From Haematospirillum sp. H4485 (lineage in GTDB: Bacteria > Pseudomonadota > Alphaproteobacteria > Rhodospirillales > Rhodospirillaceae), in the NCBI RefSeq assembly GCF_012102745.1, contig NZ_JAAVSY010000012.1, forward strand, positions 1 through 64,000: DNA of 64,000 nt, given 5' to 3'. This document shows positions 19,416-27,924 of the stretch, piece by piece (positions within the stretch are counted from its first letter, which is position 1; the number at the start of each line of letters is the position of its first letter). A program made the translations under genes and the position numbers. The notes below the pieces were generated by a model. The model ran no database searches, was not told the origin of the DNA, and saw nothing but the letters and a program-made list of their open reading frames with translations.

Positions 19416-19909
19416 GGATGTTCCCCCACCGGGCTGGCAAAGCAGTCCGGACACACCCCCATGATCTCCACAATCTGGGCCGAGATGGCAAAACCTATAC
19501 GGTCAGCAGCAGAGGATACGGCACGCGCAATCGAACCATCCTGCGTTTCGGCAACCTGACCACAACGGCTACAGATGAAAAACCATACGCCGCTGATGAC
19601 CGAATGGCCGGCATCGGAACAGGCCACAAAGGCGTTCAGACTATTAAGGCGATGGGCCAGACCCCATTCCACCAGAAAGTCCAGCGCCCGGTACACCGCC
19701 ATCGGGGCAACACGCCCCCCGGCCTCATTCAGGCGATGTAAAATGCCATACGCACTGACGGGCCGGTGATCCTCCCACAGAATCTCCAGAACCTGGCGCC
19801 GCGCTGCCGTCAACCTGGCTCCCCGCTGCACACACAGCGCTTCAGCCCTGTCCAGGGCACTTTGACGGCACCGTCGATGATCATGGTCGGGGGCTGGAAA
19901 GGGAATCAT
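19412..19909 (-). CDS. zur: Zinc uptake regulator Zur (Fur family)
   Basis: This is a 165-residue Fur-family repressor. The winged helix (about 30-90) includes RLTAARRQVLEILWEDHRP and GRVAPMAVYRALDFL. The structural zinc cysteines are FICSRC and MGVCPDC, and the HSVISG region holds the regulatory ligand set. With Zn2+ bound, Zur represses uptake genes. The gene heads the zur-znuC-znuB operon and is divergent from znuA. A 16-bp perfect palindrome between them is the probable Zur box, implying autoregulation of both units. Confidence 0.93.
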   Translation of the reverse strand: MIPFPAPDHDHRRCRQSALDRAEALCVQRGARLTAARRQVLEILWEDHRPVSAYGILHRLNEAGGRVAPMAVYRALDFLVEWGLAHRLNSLNAFVACSDAGHSVISGVWFFICSRCGQVAETQDGSIARAVSSAADRIGFAISAQIVEIMGVCPDCFASPVGEHP

Positions 19910-19973
19910 AACCTGCCTGTCTCTCCTGAAAGCGGGGGCATCATGTCACAGAACAACGCGCTTGCCAAAGATG

Positions 19974-19989
19974 TTATGTTATAACATAA
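19974..19989. promoter_or_regulatory. Probable Zur operator between zur and znuA
   Basis: TTATGTTATAACATAA is a perfect 16-bp palindrome. It fits the AT-rich Zur/Fur-type consensus built on ATGTTATA-N-TATAACAT. It sits 65 bp from the zur start and 39 bp from the znuA start, so bound repressor would cover both promoters. Confidence 0.85.
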
Positions 19990-20027
19990 AATAACCTCCC
20001 CCATGTCCCATGTGGAGCTCACCCCTC

Positions 20028-21002
20028 ATGTTTGCCTCCCTGCGCCTCACGATCGCCGCTTCCCTTGCGCTGGTCGCAATACCGGGCAACCCAGTCCACG
20101 CATCCGTTCCTGTTGTTGTTGCGTCAATTACACCTGTCCACGCCTTGGTCTCAGGCGTCATGGCTGGCGTTGGAACCCCGGTTCTTCTGGTGCCCCCCGG
20201 ACAGTCCCCACACACCTATACGCTCAGGCCATCCGATGCCCGTGTTCTGGCATCGGCACAGACTGTATTCTGGATCGGCGATGCCTTGGAAACCTTTTTG
20301 CCAGGGACACTGAAGTCTCTCTCTCGGGCCAAGGCCGTTTCACTACTCGAAGCACCGGGGATCATACGACTTCCCGTACGGAGCGGCGGGCTGTGGGAGC
20401 ATGCCGAACACACCCACCACCATCATGCAGAACGCGGACAACACAGCCATCACCACCAAGGAGCTGACCCGCACATCTGGCTGGACCCACGCAACGCGGT
20501 GGCCATGGTCAACGCTATCGCTCATACCCTGTCAGAGCAGGACCCTGACAACGCACACACGTACCGCACCAATGCAGCCAACCTGCAAACACGGCTGAGA
20601 ACGCTGGAAGAACATATGGATCATACACTGGAACCAGCGCGTCACTTGCCCTTCCTGATCTTCCACGATTCCATCCAATATATAGAAAATCGCTTTGGCC
20701 TGCATGCCGTTGGCGCGATCACCATCGATCCCTCCCTGCCCCCCGGGGCCCGGCACTTGAACCATATACGGGAGACTGCACGCCATCACCGTGTATCCTG
20801 CCTGTTTGCAGAACCCTCCTCTCCTCGTCGAACAGTTACCCAGATTGCACGGGAAACCGGCACCCGGACCAGCGAACTTGATCCATTGGGAGGCGGAGAC
20901 CCCCGTGAAACCGGCTATGAAAGCTATACACAACTTATGAATGATATAACCGCCAGCCTGGCATCCTGCCTTACCGGGGGAAACATTCAGCACCGGCATT
21001 AA
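20028..21002 (+). CDS. znuA: Zinc-binding periplasmic protein of the ZnuABC importer
   Basis: This is the periplasmic solute receptor of cluster A-I, 324 residues, with a signal peptide (LTIAASLALVAIPGNPVHA). It has the diagnostic His-rich loop between the two lobes (about residues 125-150, THHHHAERGQHSHHHQG), which is typical of Zn rather than Mn receptors. Metal ligands are likely the His in PPGQSPHTYTL, the His in DPHIWLDPRNA, one in LIFHDSIQY and a late Asp/Glu in TSELDPLGG. ATG 20028 has GGAG 11 nt upstream; ATG 20010 would add six residues. It is divergent from zur across the Zur box. Confidence 0.94.
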   Translation: MFASLRLTIAASLALVAIPGNPVHASVPVVVASITPVHALVSGVMAGVGTPVLLVPPGQSPHTYTLRPSDARVLASAQTVFWIGDALETFLPGTLKSLSRAKAVSLLEAPGIIRLPVRSGGLWEHAEHTHHHHAERGQHSHHHQGADPHIWLDPRNAVAMVNAIAHTLSEQDPDNAHTYRTNAANLQTRLRTLEEHMDHTLEPARHLPFLIFHDSIQYIENRFGLHAVGAITIDPSLPPGARHLNHIRETARHHRVSCLFAEPSSPRRTVTQIARETGTRTSELDPLGGGDPRETGYESYTQLMNDITASLASCLTGGNIQHRH

Positions 21003-21115
21003 AAATACGGGCCTATGCATTTTTCTCTTGCCTGTAGACCCGCAAGCCGATAGAAACCCGGTCCTCGGCGGAAGAAAGCCACCACAAATGGCGCCAAAGA
21101 GAAAAAGCGTGCCCT

Positions 21116-21192
21116 GCACCCGTAGCTCAATTGGATAGAGCATCTGACTACGAATCAGAAGGCTGGAGGTTCGAGTCCTTCCGGGTGCGCCA
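21116..21192 (+). tRNA. tRNA-Arg (anticodon ACG)
   Basis: This is a 77-nt cloverleaf. The acceptor stem is GCACCCG/CGGGTGC, the D-loop is AGCTCAATTGGATAGAGC, the anticodon arm is TCTGA-CTACGAA-TCAGA with ACG at positions 34-36, and the T-arm is GGAGG-TTCGAGT-CCTTC (one strand shifted by one base). The discriminator is G and CCA is encoded. An ACG anticodon read as ICG after deamination decodes CGU/CGC/CGA. An integrase stub follows, so this tRNA was probably an integration site. Confidence 0.97.
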
Positions 21193-21194
21193 TA

Positions 21195-21230
21195 AAAACC
21201 CCCGCGACTGAAACATGTCGCGGGGGTTTT
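21195..21230 (+). terminator. Rho-independent terminator after tRNA-Arg
   Basis: AAAACCCCCGCGAC / GTCGCGGGGGTTTT forms a 14-bp perfect stem with an 8-nt loop and a T-run. It starts 2 nt after the encoded CCA. Its symmetry lets it work in both directions. Confidence 0.93.
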
Positions 21231-21299
21231 GCTTTAAAAACAATGCATTAACGGGACCCCTTCTGCCCCCTCCGGGTTTGGGATACGTTAAATAGCGCG

Positions 21300-21335
21300 T
21301 TTTTGGATACATTTTTGGATACATTTTTGGATACA
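21300..21335 (+). repeat. Three tandem 12-bp direct repeats before an integrase stub
   Basis: TTTTTGGATACA occurs three times head to tail. A degenerate fourth unit (TTTGGGATACG) lies about 14 bp upstream. The position, between a tRNA 3' end and the start of an integrase-like fragment, suggests arm-type binding sites of a tyrosine recombinase or part of its promoter. The array is too short, and lacks the spacers, to be a CRISPR. Confidence 0.75.
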
Positions 21336-21348
21336 TTGGGATCGCAAG

Positions 21349-21456
21349 GTGACCAGTCGCTATATCCTGCAACAAGGGCGTACACTCTATTTCCGGCGAC
21401 GGGCACCCATGGGACTGCACTTTCGGCCTCTGGACACAACAGGCATCAGCAAGTAG
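21349..21456 (+). pseudogene. N-terminal stub of a tyrosine recombinase/phage integrase
   Basis: A GTG-started frame of 35 codons reads VTSRYILQQGRTLYFRRRAP, matching the typical N-terminus of alphaproteobacterial tRNA-targeting integrases (SRYL.RRG..YYFRRRVP). It then stops after GISK. The rest of the core-binding and catalytic domain is missing, so the gene is a remnant. It points away from tRNA-Arg, as integrases in such islands usually do. Call by pattern recall; a database search was not possible. Confidence 0.65.
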
Positions 21457-21499
21457 AGAACGCTCTTCCCGCTACCCGTCAGACAACAGGATATAAATC

Positions 21500-21679
21500 A
21501 TGAAGGAAAAACTCCGCGCTCTTGCGGCAGCCTTGGTTCTTGCGGTGATCCTGGGGGGTATTGCGCTGGTTGTCGGTGGGTTGCTCATTGGATTGGCCAT
21601 TGCAATACCCGCCTTGATCATCCTGGCGATCCTGTTCGGAAAGCCCACGCGGGGCATACACATCAAGCTCAGGCCCTAG
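21500..21679 (+). CDS. Small hydrophobic membrane protein
   Basis: This is a 59-residue ORF with CAGGA upstream of ATG 21500. A basic N-terminus (MKEKLRALAA) leads into a hydrophobic region of about 40 residues (LVLAVILGGIALVVGGLLIG, then LAIAIPALIILAILFG), enough for one long or two short membrane helices. It ends in a basic tail ([12 protein letters not shown]). The coherent topology supports translation. It sits between the integrase stub and the convergent vsr gene, overlapping the vsr 3' end by 4 nt. I do not recognise a family. Confidence 0.6.
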   Translation: MKEKLRALAAALVLAVILGGIALVVGGLLIGLAIAIPALIILAILFGKPTRGIHIKLRP

Positions 21680-22137
21680 CCCTGCTTGCCCCGGATGGCG
21701 TGACACGACAGATCATCGCGCAACCATCGGGACACCTGCCCGGCCAGATAGCCCGGGTCCTGACGCAACCGCCCTTTCAGGGCACATTCCCAAATCGTCA
21801 GAACTCTCCAGCCTGCTTCGACCAGACACCGCTGTACTCTCTGGTCACGTGTGCGATTTCCCTCGATCTTCCCAGCCCAGAAGGCTGTGCGCGTAGCGGG
21901 AAGACGAAACAGCGCGCAGTCATGTCCATGCCAGAAACAACCATGAACCATGATCACCGCCCGATAACGGGGAAAAACAAGGTCCGGTGTCCCCGGCAAA
22001 CGTTTGTCATTCAGCCTGTAGCGAAACCCAAGACGGTGAAGGACAGAGCGTACCACACGTTCCGGAGCCGTGTTGCGACTGCCTATGCCAGCCATCATGC
22101 GGCTTCGGGTTGCCTTGTCGACGCAATCAACCAACAC
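21676..22137 (-). CDS. vsr: Very short patch repair endonuclease Vsr
   Basis: This strand-specific endonuclease nicks 5' to the T of T:G mismatches that arise when 5-methylcytosine deaminates. It is 153 residues. It shows the N-terminal [20 protein letters not shown], the catalytic Asp region [14 protein letters not shown], and the zinc/active-site motif [11 protein letters not shown]. It overlaps the end of the methyltransferase gene by 11 nt. The strong AGAGGAGG site lies inside dcm, and GTG 22137 or TTG 22134 is the start. The pairing with a Dcm-type methylase is the classic arrangement. Confidence 0.92.
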   Translation of the reverse strand: MLVDCVDKATRSRMMAGIGSRNTAPERVVRSVLHRLGFRYRLNDKRLPGTPDLVFPRYRAVIMVHGCFWHGHDCALFRLPATRTAFWAGKIEGNRTRDQRVQRCLVEAGWRVLTIWECALKGRLRQDPGYLAGQVSRWLRDDLSCHAIRGKQG

Positions 22138-23239
22138 CGGCCTCCTCTATACAAGATGGCGCACACGCCCCGACAATCCACGGGGACAGGTAGCGGGCCA
22201 ACGCCTGAACCACCGGCACAACGACAGCATTGCCAAGCTGGCGATAGGCCTGGGTATCCGATACCGGGATTATAAAATCGGCGCATCCCGGGCTGTCAAA
22301 CCCCATCAGACGAGCACATTCACGCGGGGTCAAACGGCGCGGAGAGCCGGAAGGACGGGCCACCAGTATTTCCGAACCATCCTTGTAATAGCGGGCCGAA
22401 AGAGTTCGGGCCGTACTGCCCGGTCCAACCAGGCCATACCCAAAGCCATTGCCCCGGGCCCGGTGACGGGCCGCATAGTCCTGTAGATATACCCACAGGC
22501 GCGATGACAGGACATAACGTGGATCCACCGCACCACCCGGACCGGTATAGGGTGGATCCGGGGTCTCGGTTCCATCTTCAGGATGAAGAATGTCAGCCAT
22601 GGTTGGCCACCGATCGCGATCCGGCATCGGCATGGCCTGAAAATCAAAATCCTCTCCACCATCACGAAAACCGATCATAAAAATACGTTCGCGGTGCTGT
22701 GGAACAAAGGGACGGGCATCAAGAATACGCCATACAATGTGGTATCCAAGGTGGCGGGTCAGGGATGTCCGGATAACATCAAACGTTCTTCCCTTGTCAT
22801 GCGACACAAGGTTCTTGACGTTCTCCAGCACGAAGAAACGCGGACGATGGGTGGCCAAGATACGTTCAATCTCGAAAAATAGCGTGCCCTGGGTCTGACA
22901 GTCAAAACCATGGGGACGCTTGAGAGCATTCTTTTTCGAAACACCGGCAATGGAGAAGGGCTGGCACGGGAATCCTGCCAGCAGAACATCATGTTCAGGG
23001 ATTTGCGCCGCAGAAACAGCCGTAATATCACCCTCGAAAGGATGGTCATCGCATCCAAAGTTGGCCTGATATGTTTCCCGTGAGTAACGATTCCACTCGC
23101 TGGTAAAGACACACGCACCACCAATAGCCTCGAAGCCGCGCCTCATGCCCCCGATACCGGCGAAAAGATCAATAAACCGGAACGCAGGCACACCACGGGT
23201 TAGCCGCAGATTACCACGGCAAGCCTGAAAAGATGACAC
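22127..23239 (-). CDS. dcm: DNA (cytosine-5) methyltransferase, Dcm-like
   Basis: This 370-residue enzyme makes 5-methylcytosine. Motif I is [17 protein letters not shown], and the catalytic PC motif IV is [17 protein letters not shown]. Motif VI is FVLENVKNL, motif VIII is [10 protein letters not shown], and motifs IX-X are ECARLMGF and [11 protein letters not shown]. The stretch around [23 protein letters not shown] is very like E. coli Dcm, so CCWGG is a plausible target (inference). No restriction enzyme is linked, so this is an orphan Dcm/Vsr pair. The start is GTG with AGGGGGG upstream. Its position next to a tRNA and integrase stub suggests transfer. Confidence 0.93.
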   Translation of the reverse strand: MSSFQACRGNLRLTRGVPAFRFIDLFAGIGGMRRGFEAIGGACVFTSEWNRYSRETYQANFGCDDHPFEGDITAVSAAQIPEHDVLLAGFPCQPFSIAGVSKKNALKRPHGFDCQTQGTLFFEIERILATHRPRFFVLENVKNLVSHDKGRTFDVIRTSLTRHLGYHIVWRILDARPFVPQHRERIFMIGFRDGGEDFDFQAMPMPDRDRWPTMADILHPEDGTETPDPPYTGPGGAVDPRYVLSSRLWVYLQDYAARHRARGNGFGYGLVGPGSTARTLSARYYKDGSEILVARPSGSPRRLTPRECARLMGFDSPGCADFIIPVSDTQAYRQLGNAVVVPVVQALARYLSPWIVGACAPSCIEEAGVG

Positions 23240-23424
23240 AATCGGCCCCCCTGACCGCTGTCTGTCCCCACAGACTGGCAGTACAGGGCCTCCGTTACAA
23301 GAGACGGGTCACGCGGCATAATACCTGCCGTTACTCTATGCAAGACGGGAACATTGAAATGCGAACAATCGCAAACTAGATTCAACCTATTGTTTTCAAG
23401 CACGATACTCATTCCGCCGGAGCC

Positions 23425-24573
23425 ATGATGCCACGCCAGACCATTCATATTCTTCTTGCCTTGGCCCTGCTCCTGGCCGGCTATGTCTGGTGGGCAGGAA
23501 AAGAAAGACGATCCGCAGACAACGCCCGGGCCGCACGCCCTGTACCAGTGCTGACCGCCATAGCCGACACCCGTTCTGTGCCTTACCTTTTCTCAGCTCC
23601 AGGCACAGCCCTTCCGGTTGCCCGCGTTGATCTCCGGACCCGTGTTGAAAGCGTGGTCGAGGCTATCCATTTTTCCGAAGGACAAGAAGTCCGGCAGGGA
23701 GAGCTGCTGTTCACCCTGGATGACCGTTCCCTGAAAGCAGAACTAGCCGAAGCCGAAGCCAACCTGGCCCGTGACCGGGCACAACTGGGCAAGGCACAGG
23801 GCGATGCCCGCCGTTACGCCGACCTGGTCCGTCACCAGGCCACATCGCGCCAGGCCTATGAAGCCGCCATTGCCGGAGTTGATGCCCTGCAGGCAACGGT
23901 CAATGCCGGCATGGCTGCCATTGAAAGCGCACGGGTTGCCCTGGACCATACCCGGATTGTTGCTCCGATGGGCGGCTATACGGGGGCTGTTTCCGTGCGA
24001 CCCGGGTCCAGCGTCCGTCCATCGGACACCGATCCCTTGGTAACGGTGACCGCCATTCGCCCGATAGAGGTATCCTTCAACCTGCCGGAATCTCTTCTGG
24101 GGATCGTTCGATATGGCCAGGGCCGTGCACCCCTGGATGTTGTTGCCACGACCCCGCAGGACTCATCCTCCCCGGTCACCGGCAAGCTGGTGTTTATTGA
24201 CAACAAAGTCGACCGTCAGTCCGGCACTATCATGCTCAAAGCCCGGTTCCCCAATGAAGAGACACAGCTGTGGCCCGGACAGCTGGTCAGTATCACCTTG
24301 ACCCTGCGCGTGGACCACGATGCCCTGACCATTCCGGATACGGCTGTCCTGACAAGCCAGGGAGGGCCGTATGTTTTTGTGGTCAGTGCAGACAAAACGG
24401 TAGCAGCTCGCCCCGTCAATGTCGCACGTAGTCTTGATGGTCTTGCTGTTATAGACAAGGGCCTGAGCGCCGGTGAACGTGTTGTCATACAGGGGGCATC
24501 GCGGTTGGTGGAAGGATCTGCGGTCTTCGAGCAGGATCCGGATAAGCCGGATAACGGGAAGGCTGCACCATGA
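23425..24573 (+). CDS. RND efflux periplasmic adaptor (HlyD/MdtA-like)
   Basis: This is the membrane-fusion subunit of a tripartite pump, 382 residues. It has one N-terminal membrane anchor (IHILLALALLLAGYVWWAG), a split lipoyl domain (VEAIHFSEGQEVRQGELLFTL ... APMGGYTGAVSVRPG), a coiled-coil hairpin between the halves (about 100-165), then beta-barrel and membrane-proximal domains. It overlaps the pump gene by 4 nt (ATGA). The outer-membrane channel gene is not in this window, so a TolC encoded elsewhere is implied. The substrate is unknown. Confidence 0.93.
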   Translation: MMPRQTIHILLALALLLAGYVWWAGKERRSADNARAARPVPVLTAIADTRSVPYLFSAPGTALPVARVDLRTRVESVVEAIHFSEGQEVRQGELLFTLDDRSLKAELAEAEANLARDRAQLGKAQGDARRYADLVRHQATSRQAYEAAIAGVDALQATVNAGMAAIESARVALDHTRIVAPMGGYTGAVSVRPGSSVRPSDTDPLVTVTAIRPIEVSFNLPESLLGIVRYGQGRAPLDVVATTPQDSSSPVTGKLVFIDNKVDRQSGTIMLKARFPNEETQLWPGQLVSITLTLRVDHDALTIPDTAVLTSQGGPYVFVVSADKTVAARPVNVARSLDGLAVIDKGLSAGERVVIQGASRLVEGSAVFEQDPDKPDNGKAAP

Positions 24574-27500
24574 ACATATCCGAACTGTTCATACGCCGCC
24601 CGGTCATGACGGTTCTGCTGTCGCTAAGTGTCGTCTTGGCCGGGCTGGCTGCGTGGCGGCAGCTTCCGGTCGCAGCCCTTCCCAATGTGGATTTCCCCGT
24701 CATCAGTGTCAGCGCATCCCTGCCCGGTGCCAGCCCTGAAACCATGGCCGTATCCGTTGCAGCCATCCTGGAGCGTGAGTTTTCCACCATCGCAGGCATC
24801 CGCACTATCACCTCCAGCTCCCGGAATGGCAGCACCAGCCTGTCGGTGGAATTCGTCCTCGACCGCAATATTGATGCGGCCGCCCAGGATATCCAGGCGG
24901 CCATATCCAGGGCCCAGCGCCGCCTGCCAGACGATATGACAACACCGCCGACCTGGCGCAAGGTCAATCCGGCAGACTCCCCGATTGCCATTCTGGCCCT
25001 GTCCTCACCGCTGGTCGGCTTGCCCGATATCAACGAGTATGCAGAGTCCGTTGTACAGCCGCGTATTTCTGCCCTGCCTGGGGTGGCACAGGTTCTGGTT
25101 TATGGCTCGCAGAAATATGCTGTCCGGATCAAGGCTGACCCTGATGCCCTGTCCGCACGGAACTTGACTCTTGATGATCTGCAAACAGCGGTCGCCGCAG
25201 CCAATGCGAATACTCCTGTCGGCATTCTGTCCGGAGATTCCCGACAGCTGGTTCTGACGTCCAACGACCAACTCCCTGATGCAAAAGCCTTCGGGAACCT
25301 GATCCTTGCGGTTCGCAAAGGAGCACCCATTCGCCTTGGCGATGTGGCCACAGTCAGCAACAGCGTGGAAAACGATCGCGCCGCCAGCTGGCATAATGAC
25401 AACCGGGCCATTGTTCTGGCCGTTCAAAGACAACCCGACGCCAATACCGTGCAGGTTGTTGACGATATACAAAGGCTCCTCCCGGATCTGCGCACACGGC
25501 TCCCCCCATCGGTATCAATTGATATTGTCAGCGACAGGGCCCAATCCATCCGTGAAGCGGTGGATGATGTCCAGTTCACCCTGCTTCTGATCATCATCCT
25601 GGTCATTCTGGTCATTTTCCTGTTCCTGCGCCGGACCACGGCCACCATCATTCCCGCCGTAGCCGTCCCCCTGTCCCTTCTGGGCACAGCAGGAGGCATG
25701 CACCTTATGGGGTTTTCCATCGACAACATCTCACTTCTGGCTCTGACCCTTTCGGTTGGTCTGGTCGTGGATGATGCCATTGTGATGCTGGAAAATATTG
25801 TCCGTCATATCGAAGCCGGAATACCGCCCTTCGAAGCCGCCCTGAAAGGTTCACGCGAAATCGGGTTTACCATTGTCTCCATCACCTTGTCCCTGGTGGC
25901 TGTCTTTATTCCCATCCTTCTGATGGGCGGTGTACTGGGGCGTTTGTTCCATGAATTTGCTGTCGTCGTGACCATGGCCTTGGTTATATCGGCCCTGGTA
26001 TCCCTGACACTGACACCTTTTCTATGTTCCCGCCTGCTGACACGCCATGACCTGGAGCGCGAGGAAAGCCCGCTGGGGCAAACCTTGTCCCGTGCACTGG
26101 ACTGGATGGAAGCCGGCTATGCCCGGTCCCTGTCGTGGTGCCTGCAGCATCACCGCCTGACCGCAGGCGTTGCCGCAGCAACCGTAATCCTGACGCTGGT
26201 TCTGTTTGTCACGATTCCCAAGGGCTTCTTCCCCGAAGAAGATATCGGGCAATTTGTCGCCATTACAGAAGCATCAAAAGACATCGCCTTCCCGGCCATG
26301 GTCACAGCCCATTCCCGCATTGCCCAGATTGTACGCGCCCATCCTGCTGTCAGCGGGGTAACATCCGCTGTCGGGGGCGGAGCAACAACGGCCATAAATT
26401 CCGGCCGCCTGTTCGTCAGTCTGCGCCCACGCGGTGAACGGCCCCCCATACAAACCGTTATTGCGGAACTGCGGCGTCAGGTTGCGCGTGAGGTTGGTAT
26501 CTCCGTCTTCATGGTTCCAACCCAGAACTTGCGGCTGGGGGGACGAACATCCAAAAGCCAGTATCAATACACGATCCAGGCCCTGGACAGTACAGAGCTG
26601 TATGCATGGTCCGCACGCCTGGAAGAAGCCATGCGTGCAGACCCGCATATGGTTGATGTTGCCAGTGATCTGGAACTGTCCAACCCACAGGTTTTTGTCA
26701 ACATAGATCGGGACAAGGCAGCCCTGCTGGGGATCCGGGTTGATGCTGTTCGTGCGGCGCTCTACAGCGCCTTTGGACAGAGGCAAATTTCCACCATTTA
26801 CACTGACAGCAACGACTATGCCGTCATCCTGGAACTGGAGCCACGCTTCCAGCAAGACGAAAGCAGCCTGTCACGCATTCATGTACGCGCCAATGGCGGG
26901 GAGCTGGTCCCACTGGGGGCTTTTTCGACACTGGAACGAACATCCGGCCCCATGAGCGTTAACCGTCAGGGGCAAACCCCGGCGGTCACACTCTCGTTCA
27001 ATCTTGCACAGGGTGCTGCACTGGGGGATGCCGTTACGGCCATCCGGGCCCTGGAACAAACCCTTGGTCTTCCAGCCTCGGTCAGCACCAGTTTTTCAGG
27101 GACGGCAGAAATATTCCGGGAGTCCATGCAGAACCAAACCCTTCTTCTGGGCGCGGCGATTCTCGTTATCTATGCCGTTCTGGGCATACTGTACGAAAGC
27201 TACATTCACCCACTGACAATCTTGTCCGGCCTGCCCTCGGCTTCGGTCGGGGCCTTGGCAACGTTGATGCTTTTCAATGTCGAATTGAGCGTTATTGCCA
27301 TGATCGGTCTCTTGATGCTGATCGGGATCGTCAAGAAAAACGCCATCATGATGATTGATTTCGCGCTGGACGCCCGACGTATCGAGGGGCTTTCTGCCCG
27401 CGATGCCATCGAAAATGCCTGCCTGATACGGTTCCGCCCGATCATGATGACCACTATGACAGCGATTGTCGGCACCTTGCCCATTGCCGCAGCCTATGGC

Positions 27501-27650
27501 GCCGCCGCTGAACTGCGGCAACCGCTGGGGCTTGCCGTTGTCGGTGGCTTGATTGTTTCCCAGGCACTGACCCTATACATCACCCCGGTTATCTATCTGT
27601 ATATGGAACGGCTTCGGACCGGATGGACTGCATACAACACAAAGGCATAA
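24570..27650 (+). CDS. RND multidrug efflux transporter (HAE1/AcrB-MdtB type)
   Basis: This is a 1,026-residue inner-membrane proton/drug antiporter with 12 TM helices and two large periplasmic loops. It shows the family start FIRRPVMTVLLSLSVVLAGL and the proton-relay Asp pair in TM4 (LSVGLVVDDAIVMLEN). The second-half repeat (MIGLLMLIGIVKKNAIMMID) and the C-terminal GGLIVSQALTLYITPVIYLY are also present. The sequence style is closest to MdtB/MdtC-like members. It is cotranscribed with the adaptor. No regulator gene is adjacent: the preceding methyltransferase gene is divergent. Confidence 0.95.
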   Translation: MNISELFIRRPVMTVLLSLSVVLAGLAAWRQLPVAALPNVDFPVISVSASLPGASPETMAVSVAAILEREFSTIAGIRTITSSSRNGSTSLSVEFVLDRNIDAAAQDIQAAISRAQRRLPDDMTTPPTWRKVNPADSPIAILALSSPLVGLPDINEYAESVVQPRISALPGVAQVLVYGSQKYAVRIKADPDALSARNLTLDDLQTAVAAANANTPVGILSGDSRQLVLTSNDQLPDAKAFGNLILAVRKGAPIRLGDVATVSNSVENDRAASWHNDNRAIVLAVQRQPDANTVQVVDDIQRLLPDLRTRLPPSVSIDIVSDRAQSIREAVDDVQFTLLLIIILVILVIFLFLRRTTATIIPAVAVPLSLLGTAGGMHLMGFSIDNISLLALTLSVGLVVDDAIVMLENIVRHIEAGIPPFEAALKGSREIGFTIVSITLSLVAVFIPILLMGGVLGRLFHEFAVVVTMALVISALVSLTLTPFLCSRLLTRHDLEREESPLGQTLSRALDWMEAGYARSLSWCLQHHRLTAGVAAATVILTLVLFVTIPKGFFPEEDIGQFVAITEASKDIAFPAMVTAHSRIAQIVRAHPAVSGVTSAVGGGATTAINSGRLFVSLRPRGERPPIQTVIAELRRQVAREVGISVFMVPTQNLRLGGRTSKSQYQYTIQALDSTELYAWSARLEEAMRADPHMVDVASDLELSNPQVFVNIDRDKAALLGIRVDAVRAALYSAFGQRQISTIYTDSNDYAVILELEPRFQQDESSLSRIHVRANGGELVPLGAFSTLERTSGPMSVNRQGQTPAVTLSFNLAQGAALGDAVTAIRALEQTLGLPASVSTSFSGTAEIFRESMQNQTLLLGAAILVIYAVLGILYESYIHPLTILSGLPSASVGALATLMLFNVELSVIAMIGLLMLIGIVKKNAIMMIDFALDARRIEGLSARDAIENACLIRFRPIMMTTMTAIVGTLPIAAAYGAAAELRQPLGLAVVGGLIVSQALTLYITPVIYLYMERLRTGWTAYNTKA

Positions 27651-27860
27651 TTCTCATTAATCTCTGCCAGTTATAATGGCGTGTTCTCGTGGTTGGAAAA
27701 AAAGTACGGGTAGTATTCCGACACAATCAAGGCAGCGGTTTCAATATGATCTTAAGATTCTGACAGATCCGGCACCACCGCATCATAACTGATGTAACTT
27801 TACGTTCGCCGGACCAAGAGGCCATGTCATAATAAACTGAATAGGGGAGCAATAGCCTTG

Positions 27861-27877
27861 CATACGTGCAGCGTATG
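27861..27877. promoter_or_regulatory. Inverted repeat upstream of the acyl-ligase/luxE/luxC operon
   Basis: CATACG-TGCAG-CGTATG is a 6+6 bp perfect inverted repeat with a 5-nt spacer. It lies 48 bp before the chosen start of the first operon gene, which is operator-like spacing. The rest of the gap 27651-27924 has no gene that I can support. Regulator unknown. Confidence 0.4.
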
Positions 27878-27924
27878 ACATGGGGATTGGGGGCCTTCTT
27901 TATGCTCCAAGGATACTGTTGCGC

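Noticed and set aside
21300-21335. Short CRISPR array
   Set aside because: Units abut without spacers and are only 12 bp; no cas genes in the window.
21148-21420. 90-residue minus-strand ORF ending RTRKDSNLQPSDS
   Set aside because: Its C-terminus is antisense to tRNA-Arg; this sequence is a well-known false protein in databases. Its YPKM repeats are just the three 12-bp direct repeats read backwards.
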